DNA of 64,000 bases from Bacteroidia bacterium (GTDB lineage Bacteria > Bacteroidota > Bacteroidia > Bacteroidales > GWA2-32-17). This document shows positions 52,450 to 61,506 of the stretch, one piece after another. The stretch covers positions 62,001 to 126,000 of the forward strand of contig JACREQ010000011.1 of NCBI GenBank assembly GCA_016218155.1, read 5' to 3'. Numbering within the stretch: position 1 is the stretch's first letter; the number at the start of each line of letters is the position of its first letter. The notes under the pieces are model-generated. The model saw only the letters and a list, made by a program, of their open reading frames with translations. It made no database searches and was not told where the DNA came from. The position numbers and the translations under genes were made by a program.

Positions 52450-53820
52450 TCAATTTCTTTTTAAATAATTTCCTTTTCTTTTATTTTTAATATATTTTCC
52501 TTTTTCTATAGCAATTTCACCATTTATGATAACATATTCTGCTTTGCCTTTTGTTTGCATTCCTTCAAATATATTTGAGTCGCAGTTTTGATGATGGGTT
52601 TTTGCAGATATTGTTGATTCTGTTTTTGGATTCCATATTACAATGTCGGCATCGGAACCAACAGTAATTTCACCTTTCTGAGGATAAATGCCGAATATTT
52701 TAGCCGGATTAGTTGAAGTGATTTCTACAAATTTGTTTATAGAAATTTTATTTTCTAGTACTCCATAAGTGTACAGCAATTCAAGTCTATGTTCAATTCC
52801 ACCTGCACCATTGGGGATTTTCGTAAAATCACTTTCCCCTTTATCCTTTTGCCCTTTTGTATTAAACGGACAATGATCGGTGGCTATAAACTGTATAGTG
52901 TTATTATTTATTGCTTCCCATAATTTAACTTGGTCTTGTTTTGATCGTATGGGTGGACTTATTACATATTTTAGTGAATCTGGCAACATATTCTCATATA
53001 CTGAATCATCAAGTAATAAGTATTGGGGGCAGGTTTCAGAAAATACCTTTTGTCCGCTGATCTGTGCCTGCTCTATTATTTCAACAGATTCTTTAGCAGA
53101 TGTGTGGACTATATATACAGTGCATCCTGTTTCTTTTGCTATTTGTACAACTTGCTTTACTGATTCTGCTTCAACACTTGCAGGACGAGATAGTGCGTGA
53201 TATTTTGGTGTTGTTTTTCCTTCAGTTATATATTTATTTTGCAACTTTATTATTTCATCTCCCATTTCGCAATGAACGGTAATTATTAATTCATTCGCGG
53301 CAGCTACTTGCATTATGTTGCGTAATTCTTCAGCTTCAATGCCAATAGTTCCTTTGTAGGCCATATATGTCTTAAATGAGCTTATTCCATAATCTATTAA
53401 GCAGGTTACCATTTCTATTGCTGTATCTTTATTCCAAGATGTTATTCCCATGTGAAAACCATAATCTATGAGAGAGTTTTTAGCATCTTTTAATCTGTTG
53501 TTAAAAGCAGATATTAATGATTCATTTTTGGAAGGTGTTACAAAATCAATTACAGTGGTTGTTCCACCATAAATTGCGGCAATACTGCCGGTCTTGAAAT
53601 TGTCAGATGAAGGACCTGATGGAGTAGGTAGGTCAAGGTGAACATGAGCATCAACTCCACCTGGAAAAATATATTTATCAGTTGCGTCAATTATAGTAGT
53701 ATCCTTTTTAACTATAAGATTATTTCCAATAGCTTCAATAATGTTTTCGGTAATTAAGATGTCTGCGACTTCTGTTTTTGTCGAAGTTACTACTGTTCCG
53801 TTTTTAATCAGTATATTCAT
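52450..53820 (-). CDS. hyuA: Hydantoinase/dihydropyrimidinase-type cyclic amidohydrolase
   Basis: The 456-residue product is a cyclic amidohydrolase: His59 and His61 in GGVDAHVHLD, carboxylated Lys149 in SSFKTYMAYKG, His182 in VHCEMGD, His238 in VHTSAKES and Asp314 in IATDHCPF. It opens cyclic ureides such as hydantoins or dihydropyrimidines. In anaerobic purine clusters this gene is called hyuA and lies with ssnA and ygfK, which is the arrangement here. A true allantoinase or D-hydantoinase cannot be excluded. It is the last gene of the six-gene operon (22 bases from 53843). Confidence 0.92.
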   Translation of the reverse strand: MNILIKNGTVVTSTKTEVADILITENIIEAIGNNLIVKKDTTIIDATDKYIFPGGVDAHVHLDLPTPSGPSSDNFKTGSIAAIYGGTTTVIDFVTPSKNESLISAFNNRLKDAKNSLIDYGFHMGITSWNKDTAIEMVTCLIDYGISSFKTYMAYKGTIGIEAEELRNIMQVAAANELIITVHCEMGDEIIKLQNKYITEGKTTPKYHALSRPASVEAESVKQVVQIAKETGCTVYIVHTSAKESVEIIEQAQISGQKVFSETCPQYLLLDDSVYENMLPDSLKYVISPPIRSKQDQVKLWEAINNNTIQFIATDHCPFNTKGQKDKGESDFTKIPNGAGGIEHRLELLYTYGVLENKISINKFVEITSTNPAKIFGIYPQKGEITVGSDADIVIWNPKTESTISAKTHHQNCDSNIFEGMQTKGKAEYVIINGEIAIEKGKYIKNKRKGNYLKRN

Positions 53821-53842
53821 ATATTAAAAATAATTTGCAGAA

Positions 53843-54466
53843 CTACTTAAGATTAATTTCATACATTCCATCTGTATTTTCTGTAAAATTAAGCTTTTTA
53901 AGATATTTTACATACTTGTTGCTTGAAGCAGGTGCTAAAACTTTTGTAAAACCAGCTCCAATAAAGCGATTCTTAACACGATTATAAATGTATTTGCCGT
54001 TTTTAAAATCTCTATATTCAGGAATAACATAATCTAGTCCAACTTTAAGTATGTTGTCATCTTCACGATGAGCAAGGAAAACACCAGCAACTGACATATT
54101 TCTTAAAATGAAAAAGCTTATAGTATTCATTTCTGGTTTGTATGTAAATCCAGGAAAATTCTTTTGAATCTCATCATTATGAAATTCTAAAAACCTTATA
54201 AGATATCTGTTCTCAGGTCTTAATTCAAGAGTTTCAAATACTTCTTTTTTAGAGTAAATATTGTACAAATAATAAATATCTACACAAACAATAAAACCAT
54301 TTAAAATACCAACGGGCAAAGCTCCCATAACAAATCCATAAACTGAAAAAGTTGATGCTCCAACAAGATTAATCCACCTGAATTTAATAATAGAATTCAT
54401 AGTCATTGATGCAGCAATGATAACTGATGCAACGTAACCTATTATTTGCAATACTGTTAATTCCAT
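53843..54466 (-). CDS. YgjV-family membrane domain fused to a GNAT-like domain
   Basis: The 207-residue product has three hydrophobic helices in its first 75 residues (LQIIGYVASVIIAASM, WINLVGASTFSVYGFV, PVGILNGFIVCVDIYYL), matching the YgjV inner-membrane family. The rest (about 80-207) has the secondary-structure pattern of a GNAT acetyltransferase, ending KYVKYLKKLNFTENTDGMY. The acetyl-CoA loop is not clearly visible, so catalysis is uncertain. It lies between hyuA and ssnA with gaps of 22 and 7 bases, so it is co-transcribed with the purine genes. Confidence 0.78.
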   Translation of the reverse strand: MELTVLQIIGYVASVIIAASMTMNSIIKFRWINLVGASTFSVYGFVMGALPVGILNGFIVCVDIYYLYNIYSKKEVFETLELRPENRYLIRFLEFHNDEIQKNFPGFTYKPEMNTISFFILRNMSVAGVFLAHREDDNILKVGLDYVIPEYRDFKNGKYIYNRVKNRFIGAGFTKVLAPASSNKYVKYLKKLNFTENTDGMYEINLK

Positions 54467-54473
54467 GTACTGA

Positions 54474-55742
54474 TTATTTTTTCATTTTCTCCCAAAGTTG
54501 AAGCGAAAGTTTTTGTGAGTTATTAAGAATTTCTTGTTCGTTAACTGTTGTTATATTTCTGTCTTTTACAATCAGCTTTCCGTTTGAAATAACATGTTGT
54601 ACATGTTTTGATTCAATACCAAAAAGAAAATGTCCTAAGAAATTATTCTGATCAAATTTGGTAGTAGAGTCGTAATCAAGTACAACAAGATTATTGTCAC
54701 CGTCACCTGAAAAATTATTTGTACTTAAATATTTATGTGCGTTTCTAAAACGATTATAAACTCCAGAATAGTCAATGCTGTCAAAGCCTTGTCCAACATA
54801 GAATGCTGACTTTGCTGATCGTAACATATCGCTATGCATTCCATCTGTTCCAAGCATAATGTTATTTCCTAAACCTCTTGAGTTAAAATATCCAACATTA
54901 TTATTTAAATTGCTTTCACTATTCTGAACTACCCAAGCATTGGAGTTTTTAATAATATCTTTTTCATTGTCACTTAAATGTAGGCAATGTCCAAGAATTG
55001 TTTTTGAGGAATTTAATCCTCCCGAATTATTTAATCGCTCAACAACTCTTTGATTGTAATTATTTACACAATGTTCTTGATCGTACTTGTCTTCTGCTAC
55101 ATGAATGTGAATGCCGGAATTGTATTTATCGGAAATATTTATAGCTGTCTTAAGAGTATCATCAGAAACTGTGAATGATGCGTGTAAGCCAACCAATCCC
55201 TGATTATGTTTTAAATAATTTTCAGTTTCTTTTAGTCCTTTGTTGGCTATTTCTAATCCATCTCTGTCTGAAATTTCGTAACATAATAAATGTGAAATAC
55301 CAACTTTTTCGAATGCCTTTGCAATAATTTCAAGTGAACCTTCTACCGCATAAGGTGAGGCATGGTGATCAATAACGAATGTTGTTCCATTTTTAGCACA
55401 AGCAATTGCTGTAGTTAATGCACTTGCTTCAATCATTTCTTTATTAAGACATTTATCTAGAGTCCACCAAACATATTGCAAAATTTCATAAAAGTTTTCA
55501 GGATTCTTTTTAGGTGCACCCATTCCTCTTGCAAGTGCTGAATAAATGTGGTGATGTCCGCATACAAACGATTTTGTGACATATTTGCCTGTGCAATCAA
55601 TAATTTCTTCGGAAGAATTAACTGGTATTTCATTTATGAATTCGAAACCATTATTAATACCAGAAATAACTTTAATGTTTGAGGTTTTAAATTCTAAAGT
55701 TTGCCAATCAATAAATATTGCGTTTTTTAAATAAATTGCCAT
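54474..55742 (-). CDS. ssnA: SsnA-type amidohydrolase of the purine cluster
   Basis: The 422-residue product is an amidohydrolase with the metal motif HHH (residues 63-65 in CGHHHIYSAL, where related deaminases have HTH), His187 in GLHASFT, His212/214 in IHIHVAED, His252/255 in GHCLHLS and Asp300 in LGTDGMHSDM. GMGAPKKNPENF and WTLDKCL are characteristic of SsnA. It is a chlorohydrolase/guanine deaminase-like enzyme, here proposed to open or deaminate a purine-derived ring. It is co-transcribed with hyuA and the fused xdh. Confidence 0.93.
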   Translation of the reverse strand: MAIYLKNAIFIDWQTLEFKTSNIKVISGINNGFEFINEIPVNSSEEIIDCTGKYVTKSFVCGHHHIYSALARGMGAPKKNPENFYEILQYVWWTLDKCLNKEMIEASALTTAIACAKNGTTFVIDHHASPYAVEGSLEIIAKAFEKVGISHLLCYEISDRDGLEIANKGLKETENYLKHNQGLVGLHASFTVSDDTLKTAINISDKYNSGIHIHVAEDKYDQEHCVNNYNQRVVERLNNSGGLNSSKTILGHCLHLSDNEKDIIKNSNAWVVQNSESNLNNNVGYFNSRGLGNNIMLGTDGMHSDMLRSAKSAFYVGQGFDSIDYSGVYNRFRNAHKYLSTNNFSGDGDNNLVVLDYDSTTKFDQNNFLGHFLFGIESKHVQHVISNGKLIVKDRNITTVNEQEILNNSQKLSLQLWEKMKK

Positions 55743-55773
55743 AATTGATTTATTATTGTAAAATGTTATTTTG

Positions 55774-58341
55774 TTAACATTTCTTTTTTCGTTTCATTGG
55801 TAAAGAATATCTTCTAACACCGTCAAAATCACAAAGGGCATTAGCCACAGCTGCAGCAGTTGGAACTAAACCAATTTCACCTAGTCCTTTTGCACCATAT
55901 GGACCAACAGAATCTTTAACTTCAACACCAATTACCTTTATTTTTGGTGTTTCTTTAGCTGATAAAATTCCTAAATCTCTCATTTTTGTTGAGACAAGGA
56001 ATCCATCTTTCATTGGTAAATCTTCAGTTAACGCATATCCTACACCCATATGAACAGCGCCTTCAATCTGACCTTCAAACATTATTGGGTTCATTATTTT
56101 ACCCGCATCATGAGCTGCATAAACAGTATCTATTTCTCCTTTATCATTTAAAACAACAAGCTGTGATGCATAACCGTATGAGTAGTGTGTTATAATCTCT
56201 TTTACATCAGCTCCGGGTTTTGTAGTCCAGTTGCAAGTGTAATTACCTTTATATTTCATTCCTTTTAAATCGGAGAGTTTCTTTATTTTAAGATCTTCTA
56301 TAATTTGTTTTGAGGCATCAATAATAGCATTCCCAAGTAAGGCAGTTGCACGAGATGATGTTGTCATGCCAGTTGTTATACTTGCTTTTGTATCAACAAT
56401 TACTTCAATTATTTCAGGATTAATACCTGTTTCTTCGTGTAAAGTCTGTATAGCCATGTTATGAATACCTTGGCCCATTTCGGTCCAACCATGCTGAATA
56501 TTTACTCGTTTTTTTGAAATAATTTCAATAATGACATCACTGGAATCCTCCATTCCATTACCAACTCCGGAATTTTTTATTCCACAAGCAAGACCTTTAA
56601 ATATTGCTTTATCGTAATATGGTTTAAGCGCATCAAGAGTTGCTCTAATTCCAACTCCTGATTTTAAGATATGACCTGTAGCAGTCATTCTGCCTTCAGT
56701 TAAGGCATTGTCATATCTGAATTTCCAGCGATCAAATCCACCTTGTTTGCAAAGTTCGTCAATGCAACCTTCTAAAGCAAAACAAACTTGATTGGCACCA
56801 AAACCACGCATAGCGCCACTTGGAATATTGTTAGTATAAACAGTTTTTGCTTCAAGATTTACACATGGAAAATGATAACCACCAGTAGCATGGCCGGCAA
56901 CTCTTTCCATGACCTTTGTTCCAACAGAAGCATATGCTCCAGAATCACCAACTGCCATAAGTTTTACGGCTGTTAGCATTCCGTTTTTATCGCAACCCAT
57001 TTCAATATCCATAAATACAGGATGTCTTTTTGGGTGCATTCGGAATGATTCTTCTCTTGAAAGTATTAGTTTAACTGGCTTTTTTAATAGCCATGTAAAT
57101 AATGCAGTATGTCCCTGAACTGTCATGTCTTCTTTTCCTCCAAAGCCACCACCTGTTGGGACAAGTATTACATTTATTTTTTCTTCAGGAAGAGCAAGTA
57201 TTTTAGCAATTTGTTTTCTGTCAACATAAATACCTTGTCCATTAGTGTAAAGTGTTATTCCATCTTCTTTTGGTAAGCCAACTGCGCCTTCAGTCTCTAA
57301 AAATGCATGCTCAATACGTTGAGTATTGTAAGTTCCTTTAGATGTATAATCTGATTTTTTCAGCACTTCATCTGCATTTCCACCACGATATACCTTGCAG
57401 TTATCTAATAAATTTATATGATTTGGCTGAACCTGTGGAGAATTTTCTTTTAAAGCTTCGTAAGGATCTGTTACTGGTTCAAGAATTTCATAACTTACAT
57501 TTATTTTCTTTGCTGCTTCTCTTGCTATTTCCTCGGTTTCTGCAACAACACCAGCAATTACATCGCCAATATATCTTGTGATTTCACCTTCACCTATCAT
57601 TAAAGGCCAATCCTGATATATTAGTCCAATAAATTTATCTCCTGGAATATCATTTGAAGTAAATATTTTTATTACACCTTTAATTTTTGATGCTTCTGAA
57701 ATATCTATTTTTAAAACTTTTGCCCTAGGATAATCGCTGAATTTTAATGCACCATGCAACATCCCTTCAAAATGCAAATCGTTTACAAATGCTCTTTTTC
57801 CAATTGCTGTTTCGTAAGCCTGATATTTTGGATAGGAAGTTCCTACTTTTCCGGATAAATCTGAATATTCAATATCTTTGCCATCTGTTATAGTTTTTGC
57901 CGCTTCTTCAATTGCTTCAATAATTTTAACATAGCCAGTGCAGCGACAAAGATTTAAAGTAAGCGCTTGTTTTATTTCTTCTTTAGTGGGAGTTGGTTTT
58001 TTTTGAAGTAGAACTTTTGTTCTCATCAAGAATCCTGGTGTGCAAAATCCGCACTGAACAGCACCTTTTTCTACAAAAGCTTTTCCTAAGACTTGTTTTA
58101 TTGGCTCTGGAACTCCTTCCATTGTTGTAACCACGGTACCTTGAAGTTTACTCATTGGTGTGTTGCATGAAAGTTTTGCTTCTCCGTTTATTTCAACCAT
58201 GCATGCACCACAAGCAGCCTGACCAGAACACCCGTCTTTTACAGAGGTAATTTCTAATTCATTTCGTAAATACTTTAACAACGTTAGATCAGGATTTCCG
58301 TTGTAACTAATGTTTTCTTTGTTAAGAATGAAATTAATCAT
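55774..58341 (-). CDS. Fused selenium-dependent-type xanthine dehydrogenase ([2Fe-2S] plus Moco domains)
   Basis: The 855-residue product joins two [2Fe-2S] domains (Cys38, 44, 47, 59 and Cys97, 100, 132, 134) directly to a molybdopterin domain (from about residue 170, with GGGFGGKED, SGAMRGFGANQV and GWTEMGQGIHN). It lacks the FAD domain. The catalytic Glu822 lies in GAKGLGEIG. The size and domain order fit the family of selenium-dependent xanthine dehydrogenases (about 850 residues). It would pass electrons to an external acceptor such as YgfK rather than to FAD in the same chain. A second, split enzyme is encoded at 34789-38575. Confidence 0.92.
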   Translation of the reverse strand: MINFILNKENISYNGNPDLTLLKYLRNELEITSVKDGCSGQAACGACMVEINGEAKLSCNTPMSKLQGTVVTTMEGVPEPIKQVLGKAFVEKGAVQCGFCTPGFLMRTKVLLQKKPTPTKEEIKQALTLNLCRCTGYVKIIEAIEEAAKTITDGKDIEYSDLSGKVGTSYPKYQAYETAIGKRAFVNDLHFEGMLHGALKFSDYPRAKVLKIDISEASKIKGVIKIFTSNDIPGDKFIGLIYQDWPLMIGEGEITRYIGDVIAGVVAETEEIAREAAKKINVSYEILEPVTDPYEALKENSPQVQPNHINLLDNCKVYRGGNADEVLKKSDYTSKGTYNTQRIEHAFLETEGAVGLPKEDGITLYTNGQGIYVDRKQIAKILALPEEKINVILVPTGGGFGGKEDMTVQGHTALFTWLLKKPVKLILSREESFRMHPKRHPVFMDIEMGCDKNGMLTAVKLMAVGDSGAYASVGTKVMERVAGHATGGYHFPCVNLEAKTVYTNNIPSGAMRGFGANQVCFALEGCIDELCKQGGFDRWKFRYDNALTEGRMTATGHILKSGVGIRATLDALKPYYDKAIFKGLACGIKNSGVGNGMEDSSDVIIEIISKKRVNIQHGWTEMGQGIHNMAIQTLHEETGINPEIIEVIVDTKASITTGMTTSSRATALLGNAIIDASKQIIEDLKIKKLSDLKGMKYKGNYTCNWTTKPGADVKEIITHYSYGYASQLVVLNDKGEIDTVYAAHDAGKIMNPIMFEGQIEGAVHMGVGYALTEDLPMKDGFLVSTKMRDLGILSAKETPKIKVIGVEVKDSVGPYGAKGLGEIGLVPTAAAVANALCDFDGVRRYSLPMKRKKKC

Positions 58342-58358
58342 AATATTAACATTATGTA

Positions 58359-59603
58359 TTATAAATTTAGAAATCTTTCGATGTCAGAAATAGTTGGATT
58401 TACTGGGCTCGGAATATTTATTATTGATTGAACTGCATTTAAGTCTTTTAGTCCGCTACCGGTTAATAGTACAACATTTTTACTGTTATCTGTAATCTTA
58501 TTGTTATTATTATAGCTTAATAAGCCTGCAAATGCTGTAGCTGCTGCAGGTTCTGTGAAGATTCCGGTATTGCTGCTTAATACTTTTGATGCTGCTATAA
58601 TTTCATCATCATTAACCAAAATAGTTTCTCCAGCAAAGTCAAGTAAGTATTTTTTTGCCATTAGGTAATTTCTTGGAATATCTACTGAAATTGAATCTGC
58701 AACAGTATTACTCGGTGTTGAAACAAATTGTTTATTGTGAATATTATTTACAATATTGCTACTACCAAAAGCTTGTACAGCTACAATTGTAGGTATCTTT
58801 TTTATAATACCAAGTTTTAATAAATCCTCGAACCCTTTATAAATACCAGAAATAATTACTCCATCACCAACAGGTACAAATATTCTGTCAGGTAAATTCT
58901 GATTAAGTTGAGAATATAATTCAAACGAAACTGTTTTCTTACCTTCTATAGTTAAAGGATTGAAAGCGGTATTACGATTATACCATCCGTATTTTTTAGT
59001 AATTTCAATACTTAAATCAAATGCTGTGTCGTATGTTCCATTAACTGGGACTATTTTAGCCCCGTACATTATAATTTGAGTAAGCTTAGCTTTTGGTGCT
59101 TTAGCGGGAACGAAAATTATTGCTCTTTGTTTTTGCGCGGCACAAATTCCTGCGAGAGATGAACCTGCATTACCAGTCGATGCAGCAACAATTGTATCTA
59201 TGTTATTCTCTTTTGCATAGGCAGAAACAATTGATGAGGCTCTGTCTTTAAAAGAAAAAGTGGGGTTCTGTGAATCATCTTTTAGAAATAAATCAAACCC
59301 TAAATCTTCTTTATCAAGTGATGAGATTTGATATAAAGGAGTATTTCCAACTTTTAAATACGGAAGACTATTCAATGACTTAATTGGCAACAAATCAATA
59401 AAACCAGTATTTTCTAATTTGTTAAATGTGTTACCAGATAACCTTGATTTAATTTCAGAGAAATTATATTCTGTTTTTAAAACACCTTGTGGCGGCTGGG
59501 TAATACTATTGTTTTTTTCGCAATCGTTGCATAAATATTCAACTTTGGTTGAATTAATGATTTTACCACAATCAACACAGGAAAAATGGAATTTATTGTT
59601 CAT
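58359..59603 (-). CDS. Threonine synthase-like PLP enzyme with zinc ribbon
   Basis: The 414-residue product has a four-Cys zinc-ribbon-like start (Cys9, 12, 25, 28), then a fold-type II PLP domain with the PLP lysine Lys119 in NPTFSFKDR, STGNAGSS (142-149) as the phosphate loop, and a typical C-terminal GSGLKD. This resembles archaeal-type threonine synthase. In this operon, between the fused xdh and a second PLP lyase, a role in breaking down a diamino acid intermediate is more likely than threonine synthesis, but that is inference. It lacks the size and motifs of YgeX. Confidence 0.82.
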   Translation of the reverse strand: MNNKFHFSCVDCGKIINSTKVEYLCNDCEKNNSITQPPQGVLKTEYNFSEIKSRLSGNTFNKLENTGFIDLLPIKSLNSLPYLKVGNTPLYQISSLDKEDLGFDLFLKDDSQNPTFSFKDRASSIVSAYAKENNIDTIVAASTGNAGSSLAGICAAQKQRAIIFVPAKAPKAKLTQIIMYGAKIVPVNGTYDTAFDLSIEITKKYGWYNRNTAFNPLTIEGKKTVSFELYSQLNQNLPDRIFVPVGDGVIISGIYKGFEDLLKLGIIKKIPTIVAVQAFGSSNIVNNIHNKQFVSTPSNTVADSISVDIPRNYLMAKKYLLDFAGETILVNDDEIIAASKVLSSNTGIFTEPAAATAFAGLLSYNNNNKITDNSKNVVLLTGSGLKDLNAVQSIINIPSPVNPTISDIERFLNL

Positions 59604-59630
59604 AGCTAAGTGTATTATAAAATAGCTGAA

Positions 59631-61109
59631 TTATAAATTCTTTAGCACACCGGTTTCTTCATTAAATTCATTAATCATTTCATCAAGCTTAACATCCTGA
59701 TGGAATATTTGATCCCAGATTTCTCTGTCATACCATAACTGATTTAAATCTTCAACATCTTTTGCCTGTTGTTCTACCCATGTAAAATATTTAAGATTAT
59801 GAATCATTTTACGATCGTTATATGTCAATTCTTTTATATAATCAGCTTTTGTTCCTAAAAGACATTTTTCATAATCCTTTACAGCCTGAATATTTGAATA
59901 TGCACCTTTTTCGGCTGCCAGTTCTTCAAGGCGTGACTGATACATAACTGCAGAATCTGTTGCAATTGTCATTATAATATCTTCAGAAGTCATTTCAAAA
60001 TGTTTTGCTGTTTTAATTGCAGATAGCATATTTGAAATTCCGGAAATACCTAATAATTCAAGAGAATCAATATTTTCCTGACTGATTCCAATTGATTTTA
60101 AATATTGTTTACCTTCTTTTTCATTAAAAAGTCTGAAAATTCTCATGCAATCTTCATCATCAATTGCAACAACTGCATCAGTATTCTTAACATTATGTAC
60201 CCATGGTACGTGTTTGTCACCAATGCCTTCAATTCTGTGTCCGCCAAAACCGTTCATTAAAAGTGTTGGGCATTGTAATGCTTCTGATGCTGCAACTTTA
60301 ATATGCGGGTGTTTTGTTCTTAAAAAGTCTCCTGCAGAAATAGTACCTGCAGAACCTGTAGCAGAAATATACCCTGCGAATTTAGATTTAGGAGTTTTTA
60401 TTTTATTAAAAACTTCCTCTAATGCATAACCAGTTACATTATAATGCCAGCAAGGGTTTCCGAATTCATCAAACTGGTTAAAAATGATACAATCTTTTCT
60501 GTTGCGACGAATATCCCAACATGCATCATAAATTTCTTTCACATTTGACTCACAACCATGAGTGGCAATTACCTCTGCGCCGATGTCTTTTAACCATGCA
60601 AAACGTTCTTTGCTCATTTCTTCGGGTAAAATAGCAACAGCAGTGCAGCCCATTAAATATGAGTCAAAAGCCCCACCGCGACAGTAATTTCCTGTAGAAG
60701 GCCAAACAGCTTTATTATATGTAGGGTCAAATTGACCTGAAATTATTCTTGGAGCTAAACAACCGTATGCAGCACCGACTTTATGGGCACCTGTTGGAAA
60801 CCATTTTCCCACAATTAGTACAATGCGTGTATCGATTCCTGTTATTTCTTTCGGGATTTCAATATAATTAACGCCACCATATAAACCACCAGTTTCTTTA
60901 GGCTCATTGTGCCAGTTAATACGGAAAAGGTTCAGTGGATTAAGTTCCCACAATCCTATATTTTTTAATTTGTCCTTAATTTTTTCAGATATTAACTGAG
61001 GATCCCTCATTTGAGCAAAAGTTGGAAGTACAATACCTTTTTCGCGTAAACGTTCAATAGCTTTTTTTCTTACATCGTGGTTAACGATCTTGTTTTCAAT
61101 CTTTATCAT
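59631..61109 (-). CDS. Fold-type II PLP-dependent lyase-like enzyme
   Basis: The 492-residue product has a PLP lysine in PTGAHKVGAAYG (Lys110), a Ser/Thr-Gly phosphate loop STGNYCRGG (138-146), and SATGSAGTISAGDFLR as the second glycine-rich segment. It resembles TrpB2- or cysteine-synthase-like enzymes but matches none fully. Related genes occur in anaerobic purine clusters of gut bacteria under a generic name. It is the first gene of the operon and lies directly behind the promoter at 61143. Confidence 0.8.
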   Translation of the reverse strand: MIKIENKIVNHDVRKKAIERLREKGIVLPTFAQMRDPQLISEKIKDKLKNIGLWELNPLNLFRINWHNEPKETGGLYGGVNYIEIPKEITGIDTRIVLIVGKWFPTGAHKVGAAYGCLAPRIISGQFDPTYNKAVWPSTGNYCRGGAFDSYLMGCTAVAILPEEMSKERFAWLKDIGAEVIATHGCESNVKEIYDACWDIRRNRKDCIIFNQFDEFGNPCWHYNVTGYALEEVFNKIKTPKSKFAGYISATGSAGTISAGDFLRTKHPHIKVAASEALQCPTLLMNGFGGHRIEGIGDKHVPWVHNVKNTDAVVAIDDEDCMRIFRLFNEKEGKQYLKSIGISQENIDSLELLGISGISNMLSAIKTAKHFEMTSEDIIMTIATDSAVMYQSRLEELAAEKGAYSNIQAVKDYEKCLLGTKADYIKELTYNDRKMIHNLKYFTWVEQQAKDVEDLNQLWYDREIWDQIFHQDVKLDEMINEFNEETGVLKNL

Positions 61110-61142
61110 ATATAAAAAATTTTAATAATCGAATTAAGAATA

Positions 61143-61150
61143 CAAAAGTA
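61143..61150 (-). promoter_or_regulatory. -7 box of the six-gene purine operon
   Basis: CAAAAGTA reads TACTTTTG on the minus strand, matching TAnnTTTG, 33 bases before the ATG at 61109. Confidence 0.5.
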
Positions 61151-61362
61151 AGTAATAAAAAGGCATGAATAAATAAAAATTAGTTTTTTTTGAAAATCGC
61201 CAAAGTTTAAAGTAAAAAGTTGAAAGTTTATAAAGTCAAATTATATATTTAAATATTATCCATAAATAAAATAATTTTAACTAAATAAGTAGATGCTATA
61301 ATTCGCATTATTAGTGAATGTTACAAAACATTATTTGATAAAGTATAATATGTATATACACG

Positions 61363-61398
61363 TTGTTAGGAAATTCAAATGTTTTGTTAGGAAGTTCA
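61363..61398. repeat. Tandem operator-like direct repeat
   Basis: TTGTTAGGAAATTCA (61363-61377) and TTGTTAGGAAGTTCA (61384-61398) differ at one base and start 21 bases apart, about two turns of DNA. Confidence 0.65.
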
Positions 61399-61448
61399 TT
61401 CTTGTTTTTTAATCTTTTAAATTGTAATTTTATAGTTGTGTAACATAT

Positions 61449-61456
61449 TATTTTTG
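61449..61456 (+). promoter_or_regulatory. -7 box of the CUB-PKD T9SS gene
   Basis: TATTTTTG matches TAnnTTTG, 50 bases before the ATG at 61507. The -33 element is unclear. Confidence 0.45.
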
Positions 61457-61506
61457 GACAACGAATTAGCAAGTTATTTGTCTTATTAATGTAAAATCTA
61501 CTAAAT

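Larger units (their letters stand above)
61110..61506. other. 397-base divergent intergenic region
   Basis: Holds a minus-strand -7 box for the six-gene operon (61143-61150), a plus-strand -7 box for the T9SS gene (61449-61456) and a pair of direct repeats 21 bases apart (61363-61398). No gene is seen. Confidence 0.7.
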
